In this document: in pieces, positions 30,394-39,472 of the stretch | Layout of the letters: each line of letters begins with the position of its first letter | Position numbering within the stretch: the stretch's first letter is position 1 | Assembly: GCA_017640605.1 (NCBI GenBank) | Contig: JAEPQH010000012.1 | Location: 1-64,000 of the forward strand | Direction of reading: 5' to 3' | DNA length: 64,000 bases | Source of the DNA: Balneolaceae bacterium | Lineage (GTDB): Bacteria; Bacteroidota; Rhodothermia; Balneolales; Balneolaceae | Position numbers and translations under genes: made by a program | The notes under the pieces: model-generated | Told to the model about the DNA's origin: nothing | Databases searched by the model: none | The model's input: only the letters and a program-made list of their open reading frames with translations

Positions 30394-31449
30394 TCAGGAA
30401 ATTTTGTAATGGGTGTCAGATACATTTCTCAATAACTCGGCAGCGTATTCTGCAGTAATATCTCTTTGGGGATTGGCTAACATTTCGTAGCCAACACTAA
30501 ATTTTTTAACCGTAGCGGAACGTAACAGAGGAGGATAAAAATGCATGTGAAAATGCCATTCTTCATGATTTAAACCATCAGTAGGCGCCGGATGTAATCC
30601 AGCCGAATAAGGAAAAGAAATGTTAAATAGATTATCGTACCGAATAGTGATTTTGCGGATAATATCAGCAAACCCCTTTTTCTCTTCGTTAGACATATCT
30701 GTTAATCTTGCAAAAGGTCGTCGGCTGATTACAATCGTTTCGTATGGCCAAAATGCCCAGAATGGTACAAGCACAACAAAATGCTCATTTTCAGCTACAA
30801 TGCGCTCTTCCTGCTCAAACTCTTTACTTAGGTAATCGCTAAGTAAAGTGCGCCCATACTTCTTATAGTATGATTTTTGTTGAATCAACTCTTTGGCAGG
30901 TTCCTCCGGAATGGTGGCTTGAGCCCAAATTTGCCCATGTGGATGAGGATTACTACACCCCATTAACTCCCCTTTATTCTCGAATATCTGTACATAATTA
31001 ATCTCTTCACGTGCCCCTAATTCGTTGTATTGTTGCTCCCACACATTAACCACATTCAAAATTTCATTCACCGTCATTTCAGGAAGCGTCAAATCATGGC
31101 GGGGTGAAAAACAAATCACCTTGCAGATACCCTTTTCTGATTTACTTATTAATAAATTATCAACGTTAATGGTATTAACAGGAGTATCTAGCAACAACGC
31201 ACTAAAATCGTTTTCAAAAACAAAAGTACTTTCATACTTAGGATTTTTTTCTTTCCCTCCTGCTCTTGCATTGCCCGGACATAAATAACAGGTTTCATCA
31301 TACTGTGGCCGTTCATTCTGGGGAGTATCTTCCCTTTTCCCTTGCCATGGTCGCTGTGTGCGATGAGGTGAAACCTGAATCCATTCGTTGGTTAGTAAAT
31401 TCAATCGTCGGTGAGGTTGATTGAATAAGTTTTTTTCTTCTTGCGGCAT
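30394..31449 (-). CDS. galT: Galactose-1-phosphate uridylyltransferase
   Basis: The 351-residue class I GalT has the zinc-binding CYLCPGN, the active-site [11 protein letters not shown] (histidine nucleophile) and the C-terminal [12 protein letters not shown] block. It moves UMP from UDP-glucose to galactose-1-phosphate. It lies 66 bp after galK on the same strand. Confidence 0.96.
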   Translation of the reverse strand: MPQEEKNLFNQPHRRLNLLTNEWIQVSPHRTQRPWQGKREDTPQNERPQYDETCYLCPGNARAGGKEKNPKYESTFVFENDFSALLLDTPVNTINVDNLLISKSEKGICKVICFSPRHDLTLPEMTVNEILNVVNVWEQQYNELGAREEINYVQIFENKGELMGCSNPHPHGQIWAQATIPEEPAKELIQQKSYYKKYGRTLLSDYLSKEFEQEERIVAENEHFVVLVPFWAFWPYETIVISRRPFARLTDMSNEEKKGFADIIRKITIRYDNLFNISFPYSAGLHPAPTDGLNHEEWHFHMHFYPPLLRSATVKKFSVGYEMLANPQRDITAEYAAELLRNVSDTHYKIS

Positions 31450-31515
31450 AATTGCTGATAGATCTTATTAATGGTGATTGATATGCCTTTTGTTCGATGT
31501 TAGTTTTTGCAATAG

Positions 31516-32760
31516 TTACACCGTGATACGATTACTATCCATTTTATGAGTTCCTTTACTAATACTAACTACATGAAATTCTGGGTATGCACTCGTTTTT
31601 TTGTTGTAATACGTTTTAATACGGTCCATACAGTCTTGAATAGTATCCGAATACACGAGGTTTATTGTACATCCGCCAAAACCGCCTCCCATCATTCTGG
31701 CACCTAATATTCCATCTAGATCTTTGGTAGCATCCACCAAAATATCCAGTTCTTTGCAACTCACCTCGTAGTTCTTTTGTAATCCTTTATGCGATTGATA
31801 CATCAGGTTTCCAAATGCTTTTAAATCATGAGCAATTAGCGCATTGCAGGCATCATGCACCCTTTTATTTTCGTTGATTACATACGCACATCGCTTGAAT
31901 ACAATTTCATCCATTTCGTCTTCATGGTCATTTAACATTTCCATACTTACATCACGAAGACTTTCAACCTCGGGGTTCGTTTTTTTGATTATTTGAACCC
32001 CTGTTTCACACTGATTTCTTCTAACATTATATTCCGAGCCGGCCAAAGTTCTACGTACTTTCGTATCGCACAACAACACCTTAATGTCTTCCCAAATGAA
32101 GGGATAGTACTCGTAGGCTAAAGATCTGCAATCAAGCTTCATCACTTTACCATTCTCCCCATGTAAACTGGCGAACTGATCCATAATTCCACACTTTACA
32201 CCTACAAAGGTGTTCTCTGCTTGTTGGGAGATTTTTGCCATTTCTAGTCGGCTTAACTTATAGTTGAACAATTCATCTAACCCAAAAGCAATACCACCTT
32301 CTAGCGCTGCCGAAGATGACAAACCAGCACCAATGGGAACATCGCCACCAAACGAGCAATCAAACCCTTCAACTTTATATCCTTCTTTCTGAAGTTCTTG
32401 AACTACTCCAATTATATAATCGGCCCAATCGATACCCGTTTTACTATAATTGTCAGTTAATTCAGTTTCAAAATAACTCGGTTGCATATCGGTTGAGTGT
32501 AACCTGATTTTACCGCTAGAGTTTTTACTCATCGCCAAAACTATCGCTTTGTCAACTGATGCAGGTAAAACAAAACCCATATTATAGTCGGTATGCTCTC
32601 CAATAAGGTTTATTCTGCCAGGCGAACAAATAAGTATCGGATTTCCAGTGAAATTCGATGTATAACCTGCCATGACTTTAGATTCCTTTGTAATCATTCT
32701 TATGCGATCTATTTCAAGTTCAGTGGAGTTTTTCTGATGATTAACTAATTCAGATAACAA
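31516..32760 (-). CDS. galK: Galactokinase
   Basis: The protein (414 residues from 32760) has the galactokinase signature SPGRINLIGEHTDYN, the ATP loop DVPIGAGLSSSAAL and MGGGFGGCTINLV near the C-terminus, the three GHMP-kinase motifs. It phosphorylates galactose to galactose-1-phosphate for galT. An ATG at 32697 would give a more usual 24-residue lead before the signature and may be the true start. The gene is 35 bp from a perfect operator core. Confidence 0.95.
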   Translation of the reverse strand: MLSELVNHQKNSTELEIDRIRMITKESKVMAGYTSNFTGNPILICSPGRINLIGEHTDYNMGFVLPASVDKAIVLAMSKNSSGKIRLHSTDMQPSYFETELTDNYSKTGIDWADYIIGVVQELQKEGYKVEGFDCSFGGDVPIGAGLSSSAALEGGIAFGLDELFNYKLSRLEMAKISQQAENTFVGVKCGIMDQFASLHGENGKVMKLDCRSLAYEYYPFIWEDIKVLLCDTKVRRTLAGSEYNVRRNQCETGVQIIKKTNPEVESLRDVSMEMLNDHEDEMDEIVFKRCAYVINENKRVHDACNALIAHDLKAFGNLMYQSHKGLQKNYEVSCKELDILVDATKDLDGILGARMMGGGFGGCTINLVYSDTIQDCMDRIKTYYNKKTSAYPEFHVVSISKGTHKMDSNRITV

Positions 32761-32794
32761 TTAAGTCAGACAGTTAGAGGCTGCCTGAATTGTA

Positions 32795-32808
32795 TGTTAA
32801 CGATAACA
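32795..32808. promoter_or_regulatory. LacI-family operator O6 (galKT)
   Basis: TGTTAACGATAACA, identical to the core of O1 and the best copy of the locus consensus TGTTANCGNTAACA. It lies between galK (start 32760) and the stop of the LacI-family gene (32861). Confidence 0.8.
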
Positions 32809-32860
32809 TTAATCTAGTTAAAAAAAGGTCTTTCGCAAAACCTATTTTTAAAAAATGTTA

Positions 32861-33904
32861 TTAACTATTACTACCGCAAGATTTTCTTATCACTAAATTC
32901 GCGATGAGTTCAACATTTTCAACCGGTTCGTTTTCGTTTTCGATTGTTCGAAGCAATTTATATGCTGCTCTTTTACCTACATCATAAGCCGGTTGGTTAA
33001 TAGTGGTTAATGGAGGATCGATAATACTTGCTCTCACCTCGTTCGTAAAACCTACAATCGCTATGTCTTCAGGAATAGATAGGCCATATTCTTTGATTGC
33101 TTCGATTGCTCCAAGCGCAGAGGGATCGTTTACTGTGGCTACAGCATCCGGCCGATCTTGTTTTGGAAGTGCCAATAATTTATTCATTGCCTCCTTCCCG
33201 TCAATCTCGGTTAACCCTGTTTCAACTATTCGATCTTCGTTTATTTCTATTCCTGCATTGGTTAAAGCTTCCCGAAAACCGGCAAGTCGCTCTCGTCCAA
33301 TTGTTACTTCAGGTGGGCCACTTAAATAAGCAATTTTCTTGTAACCGTTTTTTATCAAATGCTCGGTAATCTGGCGTGATGCTACCCTATCGTTTACTCC
33401 GATACAACTAATACCTAAATTATAAATACAGCGATCGAAAAACACGATCTTAATACCTGTATTTTTTAGGTTTTCGAAAAATGAAAAATCAGTAGATTTA
33501 ATACTGGTTGATACCAAAATTCCATCAACTCGCTTAGCCCGTAATGCTTCGATGGATCGCTTTTCTTTTTCAAAATCTTCCGAAGAATTTGTTAGAAATA
33601 TCTGATAATTAGCCTCACTGGATATTTCATCGATACCACGTACCACCTCAGGAAAAAAGGCATGCCCGATTTCGGGTATCACAACACCAATAGTATATGT
33701 TCGATTGGAAACTAAACTTTTAGCTACATGATTTGGGGTGTAGCCCATTTTTGTAGCAACTTCTTGAATGCGTTTTTTAGTTTCGGGATTAACATTTGGA
33801 CGATCATTCAATGCCCGAGATACTGTCATAGTAGACAAGCCCAAAGCAGCTGCAACTTCCTTTAGAGTTACGATTCCATTCGTCTTTTTTCCGTCTTTGG
33901 TCAT
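32861..33904 (-). CDS. LacI/GalR-family transcriptional regulator
   Basis: The 347-residue protein has the LacI HTH at about 13-60 (VTLKEVAAALGLSTMTVSRAL, then a hinge helix ending NHVAKSL) and a periplasmic-binding-protein-like sensor domain (IGVVIPEIGHAFFPEV, VDGILVSTS, AIVGFTNE). It is the only regulator of this type in the window and sits among galK, the FGE and the symporter. The seven TGTTANCGNTAACA sites are its natural targets, with galactose or an oligosaccharide of the polymer as likely inducer. The link from protein to sites is inferred from location. Confidence 0.93.
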   Translation of the reverse strand: MTKDGKKTNGIVTLKEVAAALGLSTMTVSRALNDRPNVNPETKKRIQEVATKMGYTPNHVAKSLVSNRTYTIGVVIPEIGHAFFPEVVRGIDEISSEANYQIFLTNSSEDFEKEKRSIEALRAKRVDGILVSTSIKSTDFSFFENLKNTGIKIVFFDRCIYNLGISCIGVNDRVASRQITEHLIKNGYKKIAYLSGPPEVTIGRERLAGFREALTNAGIEINEDRIVETGLTEIDGKEAMNKLLALPKQDRPDAVATVNDPSALGAIEAIKEYGLSIPEDIAIVGFTNEVRASIIDPPLTTINQPAYDVGKRAAYKLLRTIENENEPVENVELIANLVIRKSCGSNS

Positions 33905-34039
33905 GGTTTTCTTAAGCTCTGTTCAACCATTCAAATTGAAGCAGTGTACTAGCATTATTTATTATTTCAATGAAGTGAATGAGTCTATCATCTTATTCTA
34001 TAAGATAGGCGGCAAGAACGTATTTACAAACAATCAAAC

Positions 34040-35029
34040 TTATGGAATTGCTTTAACACCTCGAAACCCTATATGAAACATATTATTGTCGGGTGGGGTA
34101 TTACTTCGTGCAGAAACTCTGTAACCGTGGCAATACGAGGAATGGCACATAAAAGACCCACCACGTAACACTTTTTCACTCTGTTTTGTTATAGTAAAAG
34201 GCTGATCTCTTTCAGAATAAGATCTATACCAGCTGGAAGTCCATTCCCATACATTTCCGCCCATATCGGTTAGCCCAAGATCATTTACTCCAAACTTACC
34301 TACCGGTGCAGTTGTCAAATATCCATCATTAACAAGATTTGATGTCGGGAATGAGCCATCCCAGGTATTCGTCATAAATTCGCCATCAACTTTTAAAGTA
34401 TTACCCCAAGCATAAATGTCGTTTCGGTTAGAGAGCCCCCTAGCCGCATGTTCCCATTCGATTTCTGTAGGCAACCTTTTTCCCACCCATTCTAAATATC
34501 GAGTAACATCTTTATAGGTTAACAGTGTCACAGGATGATTATCCGGTACTTTGCCAACTTCTTTTCCCATAGGATATTCCCAGTTTATATCTGGTTTTAT
34601 TATCCAATTCGCTTGTTCAAAATCGAATACAATACCATCTCCTATGCTATCTGAAAATGTTATGTAACCTGTAGCCTCAACAAATTTTCGAAATTCTCCC
34701 ACCGTAACAGGATGAGTATCCATATAAAATGGCTGTACTTCAGTAGTAAAAATTGGTTGTTCATTGGCCATACCCGACTCAGAACCAATAGTAGTTTCCC
34801 CTCCGGGCACATAAACCATCCCATCTGGTATTGATTTTGGTTTACCTGCTAATGTCAGAGGAGCATTGATTGCCTCTATGGCATCAATCTTTTCAGCATT
34901 TGATAAAGAGTTTCTGTCAAGATTCGAGCAATTAGCTGTTACTTCGTCAATAGTTTGTTTCTCTTTACAGGAAAAACTGAATACGATTAATCCTAAAATA
35001 AATATTCTAAGTACAGAGTGATTTAACAT
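34040..35029 (-). CDS. Formylglycine-generating enzyme, lipoprotein type
   Basis: The 329-residue protein has a lipoprotein signal (LIVFSFSC) and a full FGE-sulfatase domain: DGMVYVPGGETTIGS at the start, LPTEIEWEHAARG, GGNVWEWTSSWY and GGSFMCHSSYCHGYR. Cys295 and Cys300 correspond to the catalytic pair Cys336/Cys341 of human FGE, and SNTPPDNNMFHIGFR also matches. Most exported proteins of this domain family lack those cysteines, so this one is probably a real sulfatase-maturing enzyme for the six Cys-type sulfatases nearby. The lipoprotein signal would place it outside the cytoplasmic membrane. Confidence 0.88.
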   Translation of the reverse strand: MLNHSVLRIFILGLIVFSFSCKEKQTIDEVTANCSNLDRNSLSNAEKIDAIEAINAPLTLAGKPKSIPDGMVYVPGGETTIGSESGMANEQPIFTTEVQPFYMDTHPVTVGEFRKFVEATGYITFSDSIGDGIVFDFEQANWIIKPDINWEYPMGKEVGKVPDNHPVTLLTYKDVTRYLEWVGKRLPTEIEWEHAARGLSNRNDIYAWGNTLKVDGEFMTNTWDGSFPTSNLVNDGYLTTAPVGKFGVNDLGLTDMGGNVWEWTSSWYRSYSERDQPFTITKQSEKVLRGGSFMCHSSYCHGYRVSARSNTPPDNNMFHIGFRGVKAIP

Positions 35030-35074
35030 AGTAGATGAATAAACTCTTAAACCTTATAACTAAGCAATATTGGG

Positions 35075-36706
35075 TTACCAAAATACCGCATATAAAACAG
35101 CAGTGATAATTAATACTGCATAAGCACCTAAATTAAAACCTGCACTTGTTTTAAATGTATCAGCCGTTAGATGGATAGCTTTCTCGTCATCATCATTTGG
35201 ATTGGTAGTTAAACTAACCCCAGCAATTATTACAATGGTAATAATTAGCGTGTAAAACATCTGATCCATAAAAGGTAAGCCAACCGCAGGAATTTTAAGT
35301 AATAATGCTACTGCAATGGATGAAAGTACTCCAATAATAGCGCCTTTCGTAGTAGTTTTTTTCCAAAATAACCCCATAATAAATACGGCTAATATACCCG
35401 GACTTACTAGACCTGTATATTCTTGAATATATTGAAATACTTGACCAACATTATTCAATTGCGGAGCTATCATCACTGCGATAACGAGTGCTACGGCAGC
35501 AGAAATTCGCCCAACATTTACCGTTCTTTTATCGGTAGCATTTTTGTTGAAATAGGGTTTATAAATATCCATCGTAAATATGGTTGCAATAGAGTTTAGC
35601 ATAGACGCTAGGGAAGACACTATTGCAGCGGCTAGTGCTGCAACTACCAGACCTTTAAAGCCAGGAGTAACAAATACACTTATTAACCATGGATACGCAT
35701 TATCATTATCCAGAGTGCCATTAGGTTTTGTAAATGCATCAACAACTCCGGCAATTTCTGCTGTGCCGGCAGGTTGTGAAAACAAGACATAAGCGATAAT
35801 ACCCGGAATTACTACAATAAATGGGATGATCAATTTTAAGAAAGCAGCAAATACTATCCCTTTTTGAGATTCTTCTAACGATTTTGCAGCAAGTGTACGT
35901 TGAATAATGTATTGATTGAATCCCCAATAATACAGATTAGCCACCCACATCCCACCAATTAGAACAGCTATTCCGGGTAAATTTTGAAATTCAGGATTGG
36001 ATCGATCTAATATCATGTGAAATTTATCACCCGCCACATCATAAATATGTGTTAATCCATTGAAAATACCACCATCAGGGGTTACATGATTAAGCGCGAT
36101 AATTGTTGTTACTAATCCACCTAACACCAACAACGCTACCTGTACCACATCTGTCCATGCAACCGCCGATAAGCCCCCATACAGCGAATATGCTGCAGCA
36201 ATAAGTGCTAATCCAAGCATCGCTATAAATAACAAACTTCCATCTCCTGAACCCCAGATGGTATCAAGAGCTTTTGCACCTAAGAACATAACCGTAGTTA
36301 GATTCACAAATACAAAAAGTGCGATCCAGAAAATAGCCAAAATCGTTTTTAAGGTGGTATTAAACCGATGCTCAATAAATTCTGGAATAGTATATAACTT
36401 CTTCTCTATAAATATAGGTAACAGATATTTACCAACAATGAGCAACGTTATAGCAGCCATCCACTCGTAAGAAGCAATGGCTAAACCAACTGCAAAACCC
36501 GAACCCGACATACCAATTATTTGCTCTGCCGATATGTTTGCTGCAATTAGTGATGCACCAATTGCCCACCACGGCAACGATTTACCGGCTAAAAAGTAAT
36601 CTTCAGCATTTTTTTGATGCCCTTCTTTATCTCGTGATACCCACAAGCCAATACTCACTATCATGAGTACATATAATGTAAAAACAATAATATCAATTAA
36701 TTCCAT
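35075..36706 (-). CDS. Sodium/galactose symporter (SSS family, vSGLT-like)
   Basis: The 543-residue membrane protein has about 14 hydrophobic helices and resembles Vibrio vSGLT over its whole length from memory of that sequence: DYFLAGKSLPWWAIGASLIAANISAEQ, LYYWGFNQYIIQRTLAAKS, FVNLT and IVSSLASMLNS. It takes up galactose with sodium across the inner membrane, linking periplasmic GH2 to cytosolic GalK. The FGE gene follows 45 bp downstream. It diverges from galE across a shared operator. Confidence 0.94.
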   Translation of the reverse strand: MELIDIIVFTLYVLMIVSIGLWVSRDKEGHQKNAEDYFLAGKSLPWWAIGASLIAANISAEQIIGMSGSGFAVGLAIASYEWMAAITLLIVGKYLLPIFIEKKLYTIPEFIEHRFNTTLKTILAIFWIALFVFVNLTTVMFLGAKALDTIWGSGDGSLLFIAMLGLALIAAAYSLYGGLSAVAWTDVVQVALLVLGGLVTTIIALNHVTPDGGIFNGLTHIYDVAGDKFHMILDRSNPEFQNLPGIAVLIGGMWVANLYYWGFNQYIIQRTLAAKSLEESQKGIVFAAFLKLIIPFIVVIPGIIAYVLFSQPAGTAEIAGVVDAFTKPNGTLDNDNAYPWLISVFVTPGFKGLVVAALAAAIVSSLASMLNSIATIFTMDIYKPYFNKNATDKRTVNVGRISAAVALVIAVMIAPQLNNVGQVFQYIQEYTGLVSPGILAVFIMGLFWKKTTTKGAIIGVLSSIAVALLLKIPAVGLPFMDQMFYTLIITIVIIAGVSLTTNPNDDDEKAIHLTADTFKTSAGFNLGAYAVLIITAVLYAVFW

Positions 36707-36811
36707 AAAGTAGTTTTATAAATATTTATTGGACTAACTCAAGAAGGTAGCACCATAAAAAGTCAAAAAGGTCAGTCATTTTTAAAAAGATGAACCAAAT
36801 TTTAACTTGAT

Positions 36812-36825
36812 TGTTAGCGTTAACA
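36812..36825. promoter_or_regulatory. LacI-family operator O7 (shared by symporter and galE)
   Basis: TGTTAGCGTTAACA matches the locus core with one arm mismatch. It lies in the divergent region, 106 bp from the symporter start and 65 bp from galE. Confidence 0.72.
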
Positions 36826-36889
36826 TATTTAAATATGTTCAAATGTACAATACTCGTACAGATATTTAAATCACTCTAATCAATTATCA

Positions 36890-37903
36890 ATGAATGTACT
36901 TGTAACGGGCGGTGCCGGTTATATCGGAAGTCATACAGTTGTAGAACTATTAAATACAGGCCATGAAGTCTTCATTGTTGATAATTTGAGCAATAGTAGT
37001 TCAGAAGCTGTTAAACGAATAGAGGAGCTGACTAATAAAAGTCCTCAACTATTCATTCAAGATTTGCGAGATAAGGCCGCCCTACGGGATCTATTTGATG
37101 CCAACTCTATAGATGCTGTAATACATTTTGCAGGATTTAAAGCTGTAGGTGAGTCGGTACAACAGCCTCTTAAATACTTTCGAAACAATCTTGAGAGTAC
37201 ATTAACTTTGTGCGAGGTGATGTCTGAGTATAATGTGCACAAATTAGTATTTAGCTCATCAGCTACAGTATATGGTGACCCTTCTTCGGTGCCCATTCCG
37301 GAATCTGCTCCCCTTTCTGCTACTAATCCTTATGGGCGAACTAAATTATTTATTGAAGAGATTCTACGCGATGTTTGTGCCTCAAACGAGCATTTCAGTG
37401 TTGCGATCCTTCGATATTTCAATCCCATAGGAGCTCATTCTTCAGGATTAATTGGAGAAGACCCTAACGGAATTCCAAATAACTTACTTCCTTTCATTTC
37501 TCAAGTTGCAGTTGGGCGTAGAAATGTTCTTTCGGTTTTCGGAGATAGTTACCCTACAAAAGATGGAACCGGTGTACGTGATTATATTCACGTGGTAGAC
37601 CTTGCGATAGGACACCTAAAAGCTCTGCAACAACTTACCAACGATTCTGGGCTGCACATTTATAATTTAGGAACTGGAAAAGGTACTTCTGTTCTAGAAA
37701 TGATTTCAGCATTTGAAAAAGCTTCCGGAAAAAAGATTCCTTTTGAAATAGTAAACAGCAGAGCCGGAGATGTAGCTACCAGTTACGCTGACCCCAGAAA
37801 AGCGGAAAATGAGTTGGGCTGGAAAGCGGTGCGAGATATTCACCAAATGTGCTTAGATACTTGGCGATGGCAAGCAAAAAACCCAAATGGTTATCATACC
37901 TAA
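36890..37903 (+). CDS. galE: UDP-glucose 4-epimerase
   Basis: The 337-residue protein has the NAD loop VTGGAGYIGSHT, the catalytic NPYGRTKLFIEEI (Tyr-x-x-x-Lys), and KDGTGVRDYIHVVDLA of GalE. It interconverts UDP-galactose and UDP-glucose and completes the Leloir set with galM, galK and galT. The sulfatase gene starts 9 bp downstream. Confidence 0.96.
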   Translation: MNVLVTGGAGYIGSHTVVELLNTGHEVFIVDNLSNSSSEAVKRIEELTNKSPQLFIQDLRDKAALRDLFDANSIDAVIHFAGFKAVGESVQQPLKYFRNNLESTLTLCEVMSEYNVHKLVFSSSATVYGDPSSVPIPESAPLSATNPYGRTKLFIEEILRDVCASNEHFSVAILRYFNPIGAHSSGLIGEDPNGIPNNLLPFISQVAVGRRNVLSVFGDSYPTKDGTGVRDYIHVVDLAIGHLKALQQLTNDSGLHIYNLGTGKGTSVLEMISAFEKASGKKIPFEIVNSRAGDVATSYADPRKAENELGWKAVRDIHQMCLDTWRWQAKNPNGYHT

Positions 37904-37911
37904 TAATACCT

Positions 37912-39453
37912 ATGAAAATTAGTTTAATAATTTTAGTCCTAATCCAATTCCAATTTATTTCAAAAGCATTTGGACAATCTTCCGATTCGCCAAACATAAT
38001 TTTTATTATTGCAGATGATCTGAATCAGTTTGTTGGGGCATATGGTGAATATGAGGAAGTTAAAACTCCAAACTTAGACCTGCTGGCTTCTAAGGGAACT
38101 CTGTTTACAAACGCGCATTCGAACGCTCAGGTTTGTGCTCCATCGCGTGCGAGTTTGTTTACAGGTATTTATCCGCATAAATCTAAAAATACAGGCTTTG
38201 AAAACTGGCGAAATAATGATGTTTTGCGTAATTCAAAAACGATTATGGAGCATCTTCGGGATAATGGCTATAAAACGGCCGGTGTAGGCAAATTGATGCA
38301 TCAACCTTGGAAACCTTCTTGGGACGTCTATGGCTTAAAGCAAGATTATACACCAATTGCATTTAATGGCAATGATCGTGTTGGTCACCCAAGTGTTCCC
38401 CTCCCATTTAGAAATCTAGGTCCTTTAGACGCTACTTTTGCGCGTTTATCCGATGTACCGGTAGTTGAGCCCGATAGTATCAATCCGGGACATGAAGGCT
38501 GGTATTTGTACCCTATGAGGCAAACCTTAAGGTACAATAATGAAAATGATCGAGGTTTATTACCCGACGAAAAAACGGTGAATTGGGCCATTGACAAACT
38601 TAACGAATGGGAACAAGTAGACGATCGTAAACCATTTTTTTTAGGCGTTGGATTAATTCGACCTCATACTCCTTTAGTAGTACCTGATCGTTTCTTTGAT
38701 ATGTTTCCAATCGATGAAATAGAACTCCCAGAGATTATAGAAAATGATGATGAGGACACTTTTTATGAACAACAATTTCATCCCGAAGACTCAAAAGGCA
38801 GGTATCACTATAAAGCCCTAATGGCTTCATTTAACGGTAAAGAAGAAGCATTAAAAACCTATTATCAAGCATATTTAGCATCTATAGCTTTTATGGATGA
38901 ACAACTTGGTCGCTTGATTTCTGCTCTTGATGATTCAGAGTTCTCTGAAAATACGATCATAATTTTTACAAGCGACCACGGCTATACATTGGGTGAAAAA
39001 GATCAGCTTTTTAAAAATAATTTATGGGAGAGTTCTACTCGTGTACCTTTGATAATCTATAACCCTGCCACCTCTCAAGTGCCTAATAGTGATATCCCGG
39101 TTAGTTTAATAGACCTCTTCCCTACTATTAGTGAGCTTGGAGGAGCAACGGGTGATAATCGTAAAAATGAGTTAGGCGGTTCACTAGATGGTAGAAGCCT
39201 TGCCCCCCTACTTGAAGGTGATAAGTCATCATTTCAAAATCATTATGCCTTAAGTATGGTAGAAAATGAGTCAAAAATTCACTTCAGCCTACGCACTCTA
39301 GATTGGAGATTCATTAAATATACTGACGGGAGCATTGAATTATATGATCACAGAAACGATCCACTTGAATCTATTAATCTAGCAGATTCTGAAACTCATA
39401 GGGCCATAAAAAGAGAGCTAGAAGAACGATTACACACTATCATAAATAATTAA
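37912..39453 (+). CDS. Iduronate-2-sulfatase-like sulfatase, exported
   Basis: The 513-residue protein has a signal peptide (IILVLIQFQFISKAFGQ), NIIFIIADDLNQFVGAYG and VCAPSRASLFTG with Cys75 for formylglycine. The ADDLN start and VGKLMHQPWKPSW resemble the iduronate-2-sulfatase group of S1 sulfatases. In a galactan locus the target is more probably a galactose 2- or other sulfate than iduronate. ATG 37912 is chosen for the signal peptide and because the longer frame from 37849 runs into galE. It is in the galE operon. Confidence 0.88.
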   Translation: MKISLIILVLIQFQFISKAFGQSSDSPNIIFIIADDLNQFVGAYGEYEEVKTPNLDLLASKGTLFTNAHSNAQVCAPSRASLFTGIYPHKSKNTGFENWRNNDVLRNSKTIMEHLRDNGYKTAGVGKLMHQPWKPSWDVYGLKQDYTPIAFNGNDRVGHPSVPLPFRNLGPLDATFARLSDVPVVEPDSINPGHEGWYLYPMRQTLRYNNENDRGLLPDEKTVNWAIDKLNEWEQVDDRKPFFLGVGLIRPHTPLVVPDRFFDMFPIDEIELPEIIENDDEDTFYEQQFHPEDSKGRYHYKALMASFNGKEEALKTYYQAYLASIAFMDEQLGRLISALDDSEFSENTIIIFTSDHGYTLGEKDQLFKNNLWESSTRVPLIIYNPATSQVPNSDIPVSLIDLFPTISELGGATGDNRKNELGGSLDGRSLAPLLEGDKSSFQNHYALSMVENESKIHFSLRTLDWRFIKYTDGSIELYDHRNDPLESINLADSETHRAIKRELEERLHTIINN

Positions 39454-39472
39454 TATCAGCTGCTATAAACTT

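Noticed and set aside
37849-37911. Upstream extension of the iduronate-2-sulfatase-like gene
   Set aside because: It would overlap galE by 55 bp; the signal peptide starts at 37912.
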